Notes under the pieces: generated by a model
What the model was told of the DNA's origin: nothing
Seen by the model: only the letters and a program-made list of their open reading frames with translations
Database searches by the model: none
Assembly (NCBI RefSeq): GCF_008123965.1
Contig: NZ_VSTH01000064.1
Span: 1-49,159, forward strand
Reading direction: 5' to 3'
DNA length: 49,159 nucleotides
Origin: Bradyrhizobium hipponense
GTDB lineage: Bacteria; Pseudomonadota; Alphaproteobacteria; Rhizobiales; Xanthobacteraceae
Shown: positions 25,785-35,828 of the stretch, in pieces
Layout: each line of letters starts with the position of its first letter
Position numbering within the stretch: the first letter of the stretch is position 1
Program-made: the position numbers and the translations under genes

Positions 25785-25943
25785 AGGCTACGACGTAAGT
25801 CGACCATGCGCGGCGCCATCTTGCAGCGCACACAGCAATAATATACCCATCTTCCCCGTACCTTCTGGAATATCCGGCCTGCCCCATCATCTTATCGGGG
25901 GCTTCCGGGTCCGGCCCGTTTCACCATACATCGGGGACCTCTG

Positions 25944-27248
<1,305 letters not shown>

Positions 27249-27272
27249 GTTCGGCCGTCACGGCCTTCGAAG

Positions 27273-27300
27273 CGGCGCCATCTCGCGATGGCGCCGTTTT
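27273..27300 (+). terminator. Rho-independent terminator of gltA
   Basis: CGGCGCCAT and ATGGCGCCG form a 9-bp stem with a 6-base loop, followed by GTTTTCGTTT, 24 bp after the gltA stop. Confidence 0.85.
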
Positions 27301-27315
27301 CGTTTGGCGGCATCA

Positions 27316-27343
27316 TAGGCCGGCAAAGCGAAGCCTGCCCACC
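27316..27343 (+). repeat. degenerate half copy of the TGTAGGGTGGGC repeat
   Basis: TAGGCCGGCAAAGCGAAGC then CTGCCCACC resembles the left arm of the full inverted repeat at 33681-33765 (TAGGGTGGGCAAAGCGCAAG then CGTGCCCACC). The two copies flank the ROK/ABC/SDR operon. Confidence 0.5.
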
Positions 27344-27432
27344 AGCTGTCCGCAGCCGAGACATAGATGCGGGCCACTCTCCGATTTGCTGCCGCGCACA
27401 ACAACAAGTCCCTGCATCGCGCCGGCGAACGC

Positions 27433-27478
27433 TTGACAGTCGGAACGTAGCGCGCGCATTCTTACACTAAGTAAGAAT
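27433..27478 (+). promoter_or_regulatory. promoter and palindromic operator of the ROK gene
   Basis: TTGACA at 27433-27438 is followed 18 bp later by CATTCT (27457-27462), a plausible sigma-70 pair. Overlapping the -10 and the start codon is a perfect palindrome, ATTCTTAC-actaa-GTAAGAAT (27458-27478). Position and symmetry suggest the autoregulatory site of the ROK repressor. Confidence 0.55.
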
Positions 27479-28667
27479 GACGACAGGGATGGAAATGCCG
27501 GAGCAGCCGAGAAGTCGGCGGCAGACGCGCGCTGCCATTTTGACTCATCTGCTTCAGTCAGGCGGCTCGTTCCGACCGCCGCTGGCCAAGGCCGTGCGCC
27601 TGTCGGAAGCGAGCCTGTCGCGCATCCTGTTCGATCTGAAGGCCGAAGGCCTGATCGAGGAAGTGCGGCGCCCCGCTCCTTACGTCGGCGGCCCGACGGG
27701 CCTCGTGTCACTCGACGGCTCGGTGGCGCTCGCGGCCTTCGAGCTGAGCACCCAGCGGCTCAGCATCGGCGTTGGCGGCCTGTCGGGCAAGCTGCACTAC
27801 ACCGAATGCGTCCCGTTGCCGAAGACGCCAACCGTCGAGAGCGTCGGCCGGGCGTTCCGCGAGGCGCTGACTTTGCTGCGCGAGCAGACCCGGCTTCGCC
27901 GCATCACCCTGGCGCAGATCGGCGTCTCCATTCCGGGCCTCGGCCGGTTGAGCACATCAGGCAACCCGATCATTCCCTGCGACGTCAGGCATATCAGCGC
28001 CACGTTCGGCGAGGTGTTTGCCGGCGTGCCGGTCGAGTTGACCAATTCGGTCGTTGCGCACGCCACCTTCCATCGCTTCCGCACGGAGAATTATCCATTC
28101 AGCGGCGCGCATCTCTTTGTGTTTGTCAGCCACGGCGTTGCCGGCGCCTGGATGGATGATCCGGCCGAGGCCGATGCCCTGCAACCGGTCGAGCTCGGCC
28201 ACATGGTGTTCGGGCCCGAGGGACCGCGTTGCCGCTGCGGCCATCACGGCTGCGTCGAGGCCTATACGTCGCTTACCGCGCTCGCCGAGGTTCTCGGCGT
28301 CGCGGAAGCCGAGTTGCTCCAGATTGGCAGCGAGTGGGTGAACAGGATCTCGATCTCGTCGCGCGTGCGCCAGGAATTGCGCCGGCGGCTGTTCCGGCTC
28401 GGCCTTGCGATCGGCAACACATTGAATGTCAGGCCATGCAATGGCGTCGCGATCAGCGGCTGGCCGTCGCTTCTCTCCGAGGACGATCGCAGCGCCTTGG
28501 TCGAAGGGATCGATGCCTGCCTGCTGGGCGGGCGGACGTTGGCACAGGTGTCCCTCGCCTTCGTGCCGCCCTCGACCGGCAACGATCCGCAGGCAGCCCT
28601 CGCCTTCGCCGCGTTCTGTCTGGCCAGCCGCGGCGGTATGCCGGCGGCATCGACGGAGGCCGCCTGA
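27477..28667 (+). CDS. ROK-family transcriptional regulator
   Basis: A 396-residue sugar-responsive regulator. Residues 15-70 form a winged helix (TRAAILTHLLQSGGSFRPPL, SEASLSRILFDLKAEGLIEE). From 80 on is the ROK domain: the glycokinase-like fold with IGVSIPGLG near 143-151 and the zinc-binding CRCGHHGCVEAY signature near 250. The D-G-T phosphate loop typical of kinases is absent, which fits a regulator and not a kinase. The ATG at 27477 lies within the palindrome; ATGs at 27489 and 27495 have better purine tracts upstream and may be used instead. It is 57 bp upstream of a sugar ABC transporter operon in the same orientation, so it probably controls it. Confidence 0.85.
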   Translation: MTTGMEMPEQPRSRRQTRAAILTHLLQSGGSFRPPLAKAVRLSEASLSRILFDLKAEGLIEEVRRPAPYVGGPTGLVSLDGSVALAAFELSTQRLSIGVGGLSGKLHYTECVPLPKTPTVESVGRAFREALTLLREQTRLRRITLAQIGVSIPGLGRLSTSGNPIIPCDVRHISATFGEVFAGVPVELTNSVVAHATFHRFRTENYPFSGAHLFVFVSHGVAGAWMDDPAEADALQPVELGHMVFGPEGPRCRCGHHGCVEAYTSLTALAEVLGVAEAELLQIGSEWVNRISISSRVRQELRRRLFRLGLAIGNTLNVRPCNGVAISGWPSLLSEDDRSALVEGIDACLLGGRTLAQVSLAFVPPSTGNDPQAALAFAAFCLASRGGMPAASTEAA

Positions 28668-28724
28668 CACGCCCTGAGCCGCGCGGCTTCAAGGCGCCAA
28701 GAGTTCACACCGGGAGGAACTGCC

Positions 28725-30011
28725 ATGCCGATCACAACAACAAGGCGTCGTCTGCTCGCTGGATCTGCTGCTGCGCTCGCGCTGCCGGCATTTGCCCGCG
28801 CGCAAAGCGCGGTCAAGCCGCGCCTGACCGTGATTTCGCAATGGTCCGCAGGCAGCGATGGGGCGGCCATCACCGCGCTCGGCAAGAAATTCGAGGAGAA
28901 GGGCGGGACTTGGCAGCACTCGCCCGTCCCCGGATTCACCACCGAGATGATGAACAAGCTGCGCGCTCAGATCATCGCCGGCGATCCGCCGGCCTGTTCG
29001 CAACTCAAGGGCCCCGAGATTGCGGCTTGGTCGAAGATCGCCCCGACCATTAATCTGGACGCCCTTGTCGCCGCCGCCGGCTACGAAAAAGTTGTCGCTC
29101 CAGACCTTGCACGATTGCATAAGCCGGGGGGTAAGTGGATTTCATTGCCGTTGCAGATCTACAGCACCAACATGCTGTTTCTCTCCAAACGCGCGATGGA
29201 CAAAGCCAAGGCCGACAAGATCCCCGTTACATGGACTGACTTCAACGAGCTTGCCGAAAAGATGAAAGCGGGCGGAGTTACATATCCCATCGCCAACGGC
29301 GGCACCCGCCCCGACGACGGGCAGAAATTCGAAGCCTCTCTCGCCGGCATCAGCCCCGCTGCATACCGCGCAGCCATCATGAATCTCGACAAGAAGGCCC
29401 TCGAGGGTCCCGAGATAAAGGCCGCGTTCGCACAGGCCCGCAAGATCTCCGACTGGATGGATCCCAACGTCGGCGCCCAACCCTATGCCACCAACCTGAA
29501 GCGCTTCATCGATGGCGATATGGGCATGATGATCCAGGGCGGGTGGGCGCAGGGCGTGTTGCGCAACGCCGGTTTCAAATTCGACGACTTCACCATCACG
29601 CCGGGCCCCAGCGACAATAGCAAGCCGGTCTTCCTGTTGAATGCCGATGCCTTCATATTCTGGCAGCGCAAGGAGCCCGACCTGCAGGCTGGTCAGACGT
29701 TGATGGCCCAGCTCGTCATGGATCCGGCGATCCAGACAATGTATTCGCAGATCACGGGGTCGATACCCGTGCGCACCGATGTCGATCTCTCCGGCGAAGG
29801 CTGGTCGGATGGTCAACGGCGGACCGCCGCAGCACTGAAGGACGCTGTCGCCAACAATCAGGCCGTCCTGAGCCTCGCGCACAACATGGCGCAGGAAAAC
29901 GGACTGACCGCCGCGATGATCGACGTCATCACCGAGTACGTGAAGAACAAGACGATCAAGCCGGAGGAGGCCGTCACCCGCCTCGCCGAGGCCGTCGAGG
30001 GCGCGCGTTGA
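28725..30011 (+). CDS. ABC transporter sugar-binding protein (family 1)
   Basis: A 428-residue periplasmic protein with a twin-arginine signal (TTRRRLLAGSAAALALPAFA, cleaved after A-R-A). LTVISQWSAGSDGAAITALG and MMNKLRAQIIAGDPPACSQL are typical of family 1 extracellular solute-binding proteins (UgpB/MalE class); QIYSTNMLFLSKRAMDKAKA and MGMMIQGGWAQGVL are further landmarks. The substrate is probably a mono- or oligosaccharide, by family and by the ROK neighbour. GGGAGGAACTGCC precedes the ATG. Its stop overlaps the TTG start of the first permease by four bases. Confidence 0.9.
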   Translation: MPITTTRRRLLAGSAAALALPAFARAQSAVKPRLTVISQWSAGSDGAAITALGKKFEEKGGTWQHSPVPGFTTEMMNKLRAQIIAGDPPACSQLKGPEIAAWSKIAPTINLDALVAAAGYEKVVAPDLARLHKPGGKWISLPLQIYSTNMLFLSKRAMDKAKADKIPVTWTDFNELAEKMKAGGVTYPIANGGTRPDDGQKFEASLAGISPAAYRAAIMNLDKKALEGPEIKAAFAQARKISDWMDPNVGAQPYATNLKRFIDGDMGMMIQGGWAQGVLRNAGFKFDDFTITPGPSDNSKPVFLLNADAFIFWQRKEPDLQAGQTLMAQLVMDPAIQTMYSQITGSIPVRTDVDLSGEGWSDGQRRTAAALKDAVANNQAVLSLAHNMAQENGLTAAMIDVITEYVKNKTIKPEEAVTRLAEAVEGAR

Positions 30012-30937
30012 CCAGCGCCGTCTCGACAGCAACGCAACCGGGCCGGCCGGCGACCTCTGAAATGGTGCGCCGGCTGCCCGAATATCTGACGATCTGGCTG
30101 CCGCTGCTGGTGTCGGCGGCGCACCTCGTTTCGTTTTCGCTGTGGACGATCTGGATTTCGTTCACGCCATCCACGCTTGTTCCGGTGTCGGGCTGGGTGG
30201 GCTTGCGCAACTACACCGCGGTCCTGGCGTCGCGGAACTGGCAGATTGCCTTTGACAATCTGCTGCTGTTTGGCAGCGCTTTCGTGCTGCTCAGTTTGGT
30301 GACCGGCCTCATGCTTGCGATCCTGCTCGATCAGCGCATTCGCGGCGAGAACGTGCTGCGAACGATCTTCCTCTACCCCCTGGCGGTCTCGTTCGTCGTC
30401 ACCGGCACGGTCTGGAGTTGGCTGCTCAATCCCGGCATCGGGATCCAGAAACTCGTTCACGACCTCGGCTGGACCTCCTTCCGGTTCGACTGGCTGGTCG
30501 ACCGCGACATGGCAATCTGGACCATCGTTATCGCTGCGGTCTGGCAGTCCTCCGGCTTCGCCATGGCGCTGTTCCTCGCCGGCCTTCGGTCCGTCGACGC
30601 CGACATTATCAAGGCCGCGCAGATCGACGGCGCTGGTCCGATCAGAATCTACCGGCGCGTCATTTTGCCCACGCTTTGGCCGATCACCATCACCGTCGTC
30701 GTGGTCCAGTTGCAGTTCGCAATTTCGGCCTTCGACCTCGTCCGCGCTCTCACCAATGGCGGGCCCGGTATAGCGACCCAGCTGCCGGCCCTTGTCGTCT
30801 ATGATCTCATGTTCCAGCGCGGCCAGCTCGGCCGGGGTGCGGCGGCGGCGGTGCTCATGTTGCTCATTCTCCTCGCGGTCCTGCTGCCCTACGCAGCTTG
30901 GCGTTATGTCCAGCGACGGCGGTCGAACCATGCGTGA
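30008..30937 (+). CDS. ABC sugar permease, MalF-like
   Basis: A 309-residue inner-membrane protein with six to seven hydrophobic helices, the first after a polar N-terminus at about residue 30. The cytoplasmic EAA loop reads I-I-K-A-A-Q-I-D-G-A-G-P-I-R-I-Y-R-R-V-I-L-P near residues 200-222, the contact site for the ATPase. The TTG at 30008 gives a 4-base overlap with the preceding stop and has GAGGG upstream; the ATG at 30062 is the alternative. It forms a heterodimeric channel with the next gene product, whose start overlaps its stop by eight bases. Confidence 0.88.
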   Translation: MTSAVSTATQPGRPATSEMVRRLPEYLTIWLPLLVSAAHLVSFSLWTIWISFTPSTLVPVSGWVGLRNYTAVLASRNWQIAFDNLLLFGSAFVLLSLVTGLMLAILLDQRIRGENVLRTIFLYPLAVSFVVTGTVWSWLLNPGIGIQKLVHDLGWTSFRFDWLVDRDMAIWTIVIAAVWQSSGFAMALFLAGLRSVDADIIKAAQIDGAGPIRIYRRVILPTLWPITITVVVVQLQFAISAFDLVRALTNGGPGIATQLPALVVYDLMFQRGQLGRGAAAAVLMLLILLAVLLPYAAWRYVQRRRSNHA

Positions 30938-31787
30938 CCGAACCTTCGCGCCGAGCCGGATGTTGATCTATCTCGTCGTTTCGTTGTTCGCGGCCGCCTA
31001 TCTCGCGCCACTGGCTGTTGTCGTTCTCAACTCGCTCCGTACCAACGAGGAGATCGCGCAGGCCTCGATGATCGGCTGGCCGAAGCAATTGGCTTGGAGG
31101 AACTATGCCGCTGCCTGGAGCGGTTTCTGCGTCGCTGAGACCTGCGCCGGTATCCGGCCGTACATGCTGAACTCCGTGCTCGTCACGATTCCCGCGACGA
31201 TCTTCTCGACCATACTGGGAGCGATTGCCGGTTACGCCGTCTCGCTCTGGCGTTTTCGCGGCGACAACTGGATCTACGGCATCGTGACCCTCGGCCTCTT
31301 CCTTCCCCAGCAGATGCGCCTGCTTCCCTGGACCATCGTGCTGCGGGACATCGGTCTCATCAACACGCTGACCGGCCTCGTACTAATTCACACGATCCAG
31401 GGGCTCTCCTTCACCGTGCTGTTCTGCCGAAACTACTATGTCGCCATTCCTCATGAATTGATCAGGGCCGCGCGCATCGATGGCGCCGGGTTCTTTCGTA
31501 TTTTCTGGCGCATCATTCTGCCGCTCTCGGCTCCCATCTTGATCGTCACCGTGATCTGGCAGTTCACGCACATCTGGAACGAGTTCCTCTATGGCGTGAC
31601 ATTCACGACCGGCCAGCAGCAGCCGGTCACGGCTGCGCTCATCGCGCTATCTGCTGCAATCGCAGATATCCCGCAGCATGGCGTGCAGAGCGCTGCGGTG
31701 ATCATCGCGGCCCTGCCCACGTTGTTGATCTATCTCCTCGGCGGCAGGTACTTCGTGCGCGGCCTTACCGCCGGCGCAGTGAAATGA
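30930..31787 (+). CDS. ABC sugar permease, MalG-like
   Basis: A 285-residue inner-membrane protein starting MRDRTFAPSRMLIYLVVSLF. It has six hydrophobic helices and the EAA loop H-E-L-I-R-A-A-R-I-D-G-A-G-F-F-R-I-F-W-R near 185-205. The C-terminus GGRYFVRGLTAGAVK is the usual ending of MalG/UgpE-type permeases. The ATG at 30930 lies inside the end of the previous gene, indicating coupled translation; the frame is open further upstream but out of family. An unusual insertion with two cysteines (SGFCVAETCAGIRPYM) follows the first periplasmic loop. Confidence 0.88.
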   Translation: MRDRTFAPSRMLIYLVVSLFAAAYLAPLAVVVLNSLRTNEEIAQASMIGWPKQLAWRNYAAAWSGFCVAETCAGIRPYMLNSVLVTIPATIFSTILGAIAGYAVSLWRFRGDNWIYGIVTLGLFLPQQMRLLPWTIVLRDIGLINTLTGLVLIHTIQGLSFTVLFCRNYYVAIPHELIRAARIDGAGFFRIFWRIILPLSAPILIVTVIWQFTHIWNEFLYGVTFTTGQQQPVTAALIALSAAIADIPQHGVQSAAVIIAALPTLLIYLLGGRYFVRGLTAGAVK

Positions 31788-31797
31788 TGGAGTCACC

Positions 31798-32907
31798 ATG
31801 GCAGCATTGAGCATTCGCACCCTATCCAAGCGCTATGCCAATCTGGAGGTGCTGAAGGGCATCGATCTCGACATCGAGAGCGGCGAATTCACGGTGCTGG
31901 TCGGGCCGTCCGGCTGCGGCAAGTCCACGCTGCTCAACATCGTAGCCGGGCTTGATCGTCCGAGCGAAGGGACCGTGGAAATCGGCGGACGCGTCGTCAA
32001 CGACATCCCGCCCAAGGACCGCGACATCGCCATGGTGTTTCAGTCCTACGCTCTCTATCCGTCGATGACGGTGCGCCAGAACATCACTTTCGGCATGGAA
32101 TGCCGCCATGTGCCGAAAGCGGAGCAGGAGAAGGCGCTGACAAACGTGGCAAGGCTGCTCCAGATCGAGCCGCTGCTCGACCGCAAGCCGTCGCAATTGT
32201 CCGGCGGCCAGCGCCAGCGCGTGGCGATGGGCCGGGCGCTGGTGCGCGATCCCCTGCTCTTCCTGTTCGACGAGCCGCTCTCCAATCTCGACGCCAAGCT
32301 GCGCGTCGAGATGCGGATGGAGATCAAGCGGCTGCACCAGCGCATCGGCGCCACCATCGTGTATGTCACGCACGACCAGATCGAGGCGATGACGATGGCG
32401 ACGCGGATCGCCGTGATGCATCGCGGCGTGGTGCAGCAGTTCGCCGATCCTGATACCGTGTACCGCTATCCCGCCAATCTGTTCGTTGCCCGTTTCATGG
32501 GCTCGCCGCCGATGAACACAATGCCGGCGCGGCTCGAGGCCGATGCCAGTGGGCTGGTGGCCGTGATCGGAGCTGGGCGGCCTGATGAGGTTCGTCTCCG
32601 CCTGCAAGGATACGATGCGGCCGCGCCCTTTGTCGGCCGCGAGGTGGTGTTCGGGATCAGGCCAGAATGCATCGCCGAGGGCAGCCGCGTATTTTCCGGC
32701 GATGCGCCCATTGTCGTCAACGCCCCGGTGGAGATGGTCGAGCCCACCGGCGCCGAAACCATCGTGCTGCTGCGGCTCGGTGGCGAGTCTGCGCTGGCGC
32801 GCATCACGCCGGATATCCGCCCCACGCCGGGGACGCCAGCCGCTTTCGCGCTCGATACGCGCCGCATCTGCTTGTTCAACCCCGAGACGGAGCGACTCAT
32901 CGCATGA
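31798..32907 (+). CDS. ABC sugar transporter ATPase (MalK/UgpC type)
   Basis: A 369-residue ATPase. Walker A GPSGCGKST is at 36-44, the Q loop is V-F-Q-S-Y-A-L-Y-P, the signature is LSGGQRQRVAMGRALVRDP, Walker B is LFLFDEPLSNLDAKLR, and the switch His is in V-Y-V-T-H-D-Q. After about residue 235 comes the TOBE/MalK regulatory domain (FVARFMGSPPMNT, FGIRPECIAEG), which marks the multiple-sugar import subfamily CUT1. It begins 10 bp after the second permease and overlaps the SDR gene by four bases. Confidence 0.93.
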   Translation: MAALSIRTLSKRYANLEVLKGIDLDIESGEFTVLVGPSGCGKSTLLNIVAGLDRPSEGTVEIGGRVVNDIPPKDRDIAMVFQSYALYPSMTVRQNITFGMECRHVPKAEQEKALTNVARLLQIEPLLDRKPSQLSGGQRQRVAMGRALVRDPLLFLFDEPLSNLDAKLRVEMRMEIKRLHQRIGATIVYVTHDQIEAMTMATRIAVMHRGVVQQFADPDTVYRYPANLFVARFMGSPPMNTMPARLEADASGLVAVIGAGRPDEVRLRLQGYDAAAPFVGREVVFGIRPECIAEGSRVFSGDAPIVVNAPVEMVEPTGAETIVLLRLGGESALARITPDIRPTPGTPAAFALDTRRICLFNPETERLIA

Positions 32908-33671
32908 CAAAGACGAGCTATGCCGGTCTCGCAGATCGCGTGGTGTTGATCACCGGGGGTGCCAGCGGCATCGGCGCCGCCTTCGTGCACGCCTTCGCGG
33001 CCCAGGGAGCCCGCGTTGCGTTCCTCGATATCGACGAAGCGGCCGGCGGCGCGCTGGTCGCGGAGGTCGCGGCCGCGTCCGGGCCCGCACCGCTGTTCGT
33101 GCCCTGCGACCTCCTGGACATCGACGCGCTGCGCTCCGCGATCGCAAAGGTCCACCGCTCGCTCGGCGATGCCGCAGTCCTGGTCAACAACGCGGCCAAT
33201 GATCAGCGCCAGGCACTGGCTGAGGTGACGCCCACCGAATTCGACTGGATGATCGGCGTCAACCTCAAGCACGTCTTCTTTGCAGCGCAAGCGGTGGTAC
33301 CGCAGATGCAGGCGCGCGGCGGCGGCTCGATCATCAACATGTCGTCGGTGGCGTGGATGCGCGGCGCGCCGGCGCTGCCGGTCTACGCCGCGGCGAAGGC
33401 GGCGATCGTCGGCTTCACCAATTCGCTGGCCCGGCTAGTCGGTCCCGACCGCATCCGCGTCAACGTAATTGCACCCGGCATGGTGATCACCGAACGCCAG
33501 CGCCGGCTGTGGTATCCGAATGAGCAGAGCATCGCCGAGCTTCGCACGCGGCAGATCATCCCCGATGCGGTGACGCCCGAGGACATCGCGAACATGGCGC
33601 TGTACCTCGCCTCCGACGAGAGCCAGCGCATCACGCGCCAATGCTTCCAAGTCGACGGCGGCTTGGGCTAG
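32904..33671 (+). CDS. SDR-family oxidoreductase, probable sugar dehydrogenase
   Basis: A 255-residue classical short-chain dehydrogenase. The cofactor motif TGGASGIG is at 17-24, Asp42/Asp44 after strand 2 favours NAD, NNA is at 95-97, and the catalytic set is Asn120, Ser147 or Ser148, Tyr161 and Lys165 (YAAAK). The C-terminus CFQVDGGLG is family-typical. The ATG at 32904 overlaps the ATPase stop (ATGA). As the last gene of the operon it probably oxidises the imported sugar to a lactone, the first step of a non-phosphorylating route; that is inference from context. Confidence 0.9.
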   Translation: MTKTSYAGLADRVVLITGGASGIGAAFVHAFAAQGARVAFLDIDEAAGGALVAEVAAASGPAPLFVPCDLLDIDALRSAIAKVHRSLGDAAVLVNNAANDQRQALAEVTPTEFDWMIGVNLKHVFFAAQAVVPQMQARGGGSIINMSSVAWMRGAPALPVYAAAKAAIVGFTNSLARLVGPDRIRVNVIAPGMVITERQRRLWYPNEQSIAELRTRQIIPDAVTPEDIANMALYLASDESQRITRQCFQVDGGLG

Positions 33672-33680
33672 CGCAAGTCC

Positions 33681-33765
33681 TGTAGGGTGGGCAAAGCGCA
33701 AGCGTGCCCACCGTCTCTCAGCAACTGGAAAAAGGTGGGCACGCATTCGCTTTGCCCACCCTACA
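33681..33765. repeat. long inverted repeat of the TGTAGGGTGGGC family between SDR gene and lpxB
   Basis: The left arm TGTAGGGTGGGCAAAGCGCA then AGCGTGCCCACC (33681-33712) pairs with GGTGGGCACGC...TTTGCCCACCCTACA (33734-33765). It lies between two convergent genes and can form a stem of about 30 bp, so it may also act as a bidirectional terminator. This repeat is abundant in Bradyrhizobium genomes (recalled). Confidence 0.8.
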
Positions 33766-33775
33766 AATCCGTCGC

Positions 33776-34951
33776 TTATCGCCTGCCCTTGCGCATCGTG
33801 GCCAGCACGATGTCGGCGGCGAGCACGCTCGGCGATTTGTTGCCGGTCGACATGATCGTGTCGAGTTGGGCAAACGCCTCGACCTGCTGCCGGCGCAAGG
33901 GCGAATCCGTCAACAACTCGGCCAACGCCAGCGCCAATTTCTCCGGCGTGCAGTCCTCCTGCAAGAACTCCGGAATGACCTCCCTGCCGATCACGAGATT
34001 GGCGAGGATCACAGACGAGACCTTGACCGCGCGGCGCAGGATAAAGGCTTCGATCGCGCTGACGCGATAAGCCGTCACCATAGGGATGCCCGACAGCGCG
34101 AGCTCGAGCGTCACCGTACCCGATTTCGACAACGCCGCGTGCGCGATGCGGAAGGCGGCGCGCTTCTCGTTTTCGCCGACCACGATCTGCGGCTTGACCG
34201 GCCAGTTCGCAACACCCTCGCGGATGGCGGCTTCGAGATGCGGCATGGTCGGCAGCATCAGCGCGAACGCGCGGCCCTCCGCCTGCAATCGGCCGAGCGT
34301 CGCGCCGAATACGTCGAGATGATGCCTGATCTCGCTGCGGCGGCTACCCGGCAGCACCAGGAGAACCGGTGGCTCGGCGTCGCGGCGCGCCTGCTCCTCG
34401 GCATTCGGCCGCAGCGACGGCAGTTGCTCGATCAGGGGATGGCCGACATAGCTGCATGGCGGTCCCCGCAGCTTGCGGTATTCCTCCGGCTCGAACGGCA
34501 ACAGTCCGAGCACATGATCGACATAGCCGAGCATGGCGCGCGCCCGGCCCGGCCGCCAGGCCCAGACCGAGGGCGAGACGTAATCGACGACCGGAATCGC
34601 CGGATTGCGCGCGCGCACGCGGCGGGCGACACGATGGGTGAAATCGGGACTGTCGATGATGACGAGCGCGTCGGGCGCTGCCTCCGTCACGGCGTCCGCG
34701 GTCCGGCGGATCAGCCGCAAGATCTTCGGCAATTGCTGCACCACCGCGGCGAAGCCGACGATCGACAATTCCTCGATGGGGAACAGCGAATTGAGCCCCT
34801 CGCGCGTCATGGTGCGGCCGCCGACGCCCTCGAACTGCACGCCATCGCCGAGCCGCTGGCGCAGCACCTTCATCAGCGCACTGCCGAGCCTGTCGCCGGA
34901 TTCCTCCGTCGCGACCAGGAAAATTATCCGCTTCGGATCGCGCCCCTGCAT
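33776..34951 (-). CDS. lpxB: lipid-A-disaccharide synthase
   Basis: A 391-residue peripheral membrane glycosyltransferase (family GT19) joining UDP-2,3-diacylglucosamine and lipid X. RIIFLVATEESGDRLGSALM at the start is the family N-terminus, with G-E-x-S-G-D replaced by E-E-S-G-D. FEGVGGRTMTREGLNSLFPI, YVSPSVWAWRPGRARAM and LLVLPGSRRSEIRHHLDVFG are the conserved blocks for acceptor and UDP binding. The ATG at 34951 abuts the lpxI stop (TGATG); a GTG at 34954 would overlap it (GTGA). It is the last gene of the lipid A run, ended by the inverted repeat downstream. Confidence 0.95.
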   Translation of the reverse strand: MQGRDPKRIIFLVATEESGDRLGSALMKVLRQRLGDGVQFEGVGGRTMTREGLNSLFPIEELSIVGFAAVVQQLPKILRLIRRTADAVTEAAPDALVIIDSPDFTHRVARRVRARNPAIPVVDYVSPSVWAWRPGRARAMLGYVDHVLGLLPFEPEEYRKLRGPPCSYVGHPLIEQLPSLRPNAEEQARRDAEPPVLLVLPGSRRSEIRHHLDVFGATLGRLQAEGRAFALMLPTMPHLEAAIREGVANWPVKPQIVVGENEKRAAFRIAHAALSKSGTVTLELALSGIPMVTAYRVSAIEAFILRRAVKVSSVILANLVIGREVIPEFLQEDCTPEKLALALAELLTDSPLRRQQVEAFAQLDTIMSTGNKSPSVLAADIVLATMRKGRR

Positions 34952-35820
34952 CACGCCGGCAGACCGATGACGAAGAGATACTTGGCGTCGGCGATCCCGA
35001 TCATCGCCTGCGGCTCGGCGGCAATGGTGTTGCCGGCGATGACGGCGATGCCGGCGAGACCAGCGGCGGCGACGCCCTCAATGGTACGTGCGCCGATCGT
35101 CGGCAGGTCGAAACGCAGATCCTGGCCGCTCTTCGGCGCCTTCACCAGCACGCCGCGGCCGGTGGCTGCACGGATACGCCCCTCCTCGCGCAGGCGCGCA
35201 ACGCGCGCGAGCAGGGCATCGGTGCCCTCGATATCCTCGACCGCCACCACGTGGCCGTCGATCACCACCGTGGCCTGGCCGATATCGAACGGCCCGAGCG
35301 CGCTCAGCACCGCGCGCCCGCGCTCGATGTCGGTCTTGCTGTTGTCGCTCGGCCAGGCGCGGGTGATGCAGCCCTCGGGCATCAGCAAGTCGGGCGCGAC
35401 GTCCCTGATGCCGATCATGCGAAAGCCGCCCTGCTCGAGGATGCGTCCGACGCCGGACAACAAATGATCGTCGCCGCCGCGGAAGGCGCGGATGACATTG
35501 CCGAGCAGCCGCAGCGTCGTGAAGTCGAACCGTATCTCCGAGAGCGACGGCCGTACCAGCGTGCCGATGAAGATCAGGTCGCGGCAGCCCTCCTCGCGAA
35601 ACAACCGCATCGCGCGGCCGAGCTGGCCGACCGAGATCCAGCGGTGGCGGAATTTTTCCACCTGCGCCGGATCGCAGGCGCCGCGCAGCGCAAACAGCAC
35701 CGGCGTAACGCCGCGCGCGGCGAGCGACTCGGCGACCGCGAACGGCATCGCGCCGCCGCCAGCGACCACGCCGACCGGAGATGAAATCCCCGAAGCCGCC
35801 GATGTCGCGCCCGCGGTCAT
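34951..35820 (-). CDS. lpxI: UDP-2,3-diacylglucosamine pyrophosphatase LpxI
   Basis: A 289-residue enzyme that hydrolyses UDP-2,3-diacylglucosamine to lipid X, replacing LpxH in alphaproteobacteria. VGVVAGGGAMPFAVAESLAA near the N-terminus, then FRHRWISVGQLGRAMRLFRE and D-L-I-F-I-G-T-L-V-R-P-S, and later GRGVLVKAPKSGQDLRFDLP and TIGARTIEGVAAAGLAGIAV are the LpxI (DUF1009) blocks. The ATG at 35820 is used; a GTG at 35832 overlaps the lpxA stop in a GTGA pattern and is equally plausible. It sits between lpxA and lpxB as in relatives. Confidence 0.93.
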   Translation of the reverse strand: MTAGATSAASGISSPVGVVAGGGAMPFAVAESLAARGVTPVLFALRGACDPAQVEKFRHRWISVGQLGRAMRLFREEGCRDLIFIGTLVRPSLSEIRFDFTTLRLLGNVIRAFRGGDDHLLSGVGRILEQGGFRMIGIRDVAPDLLMPEGCITRAWPSDNSKTDIERGRAVLSALGPFDIGQATVVIDGHVVAVEDIEGTDALLARVARLREEGRIRAATGRGVLVKAPKSGQDLRFDLPTIGARTIEGVAAAGLAGIAVIAGNTIAAEPQAMIGIADAKYLFVIGLPA

Positions 35821-35828
35821 CTCAGAAC

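Noticed and set aside
24278..25831. 517-codon open frame opposite gltX
   Set aside because: gltX is certain from its HIGH and KLSKR motifs; the antisense product has no recognisable fold or ribosome binding site.
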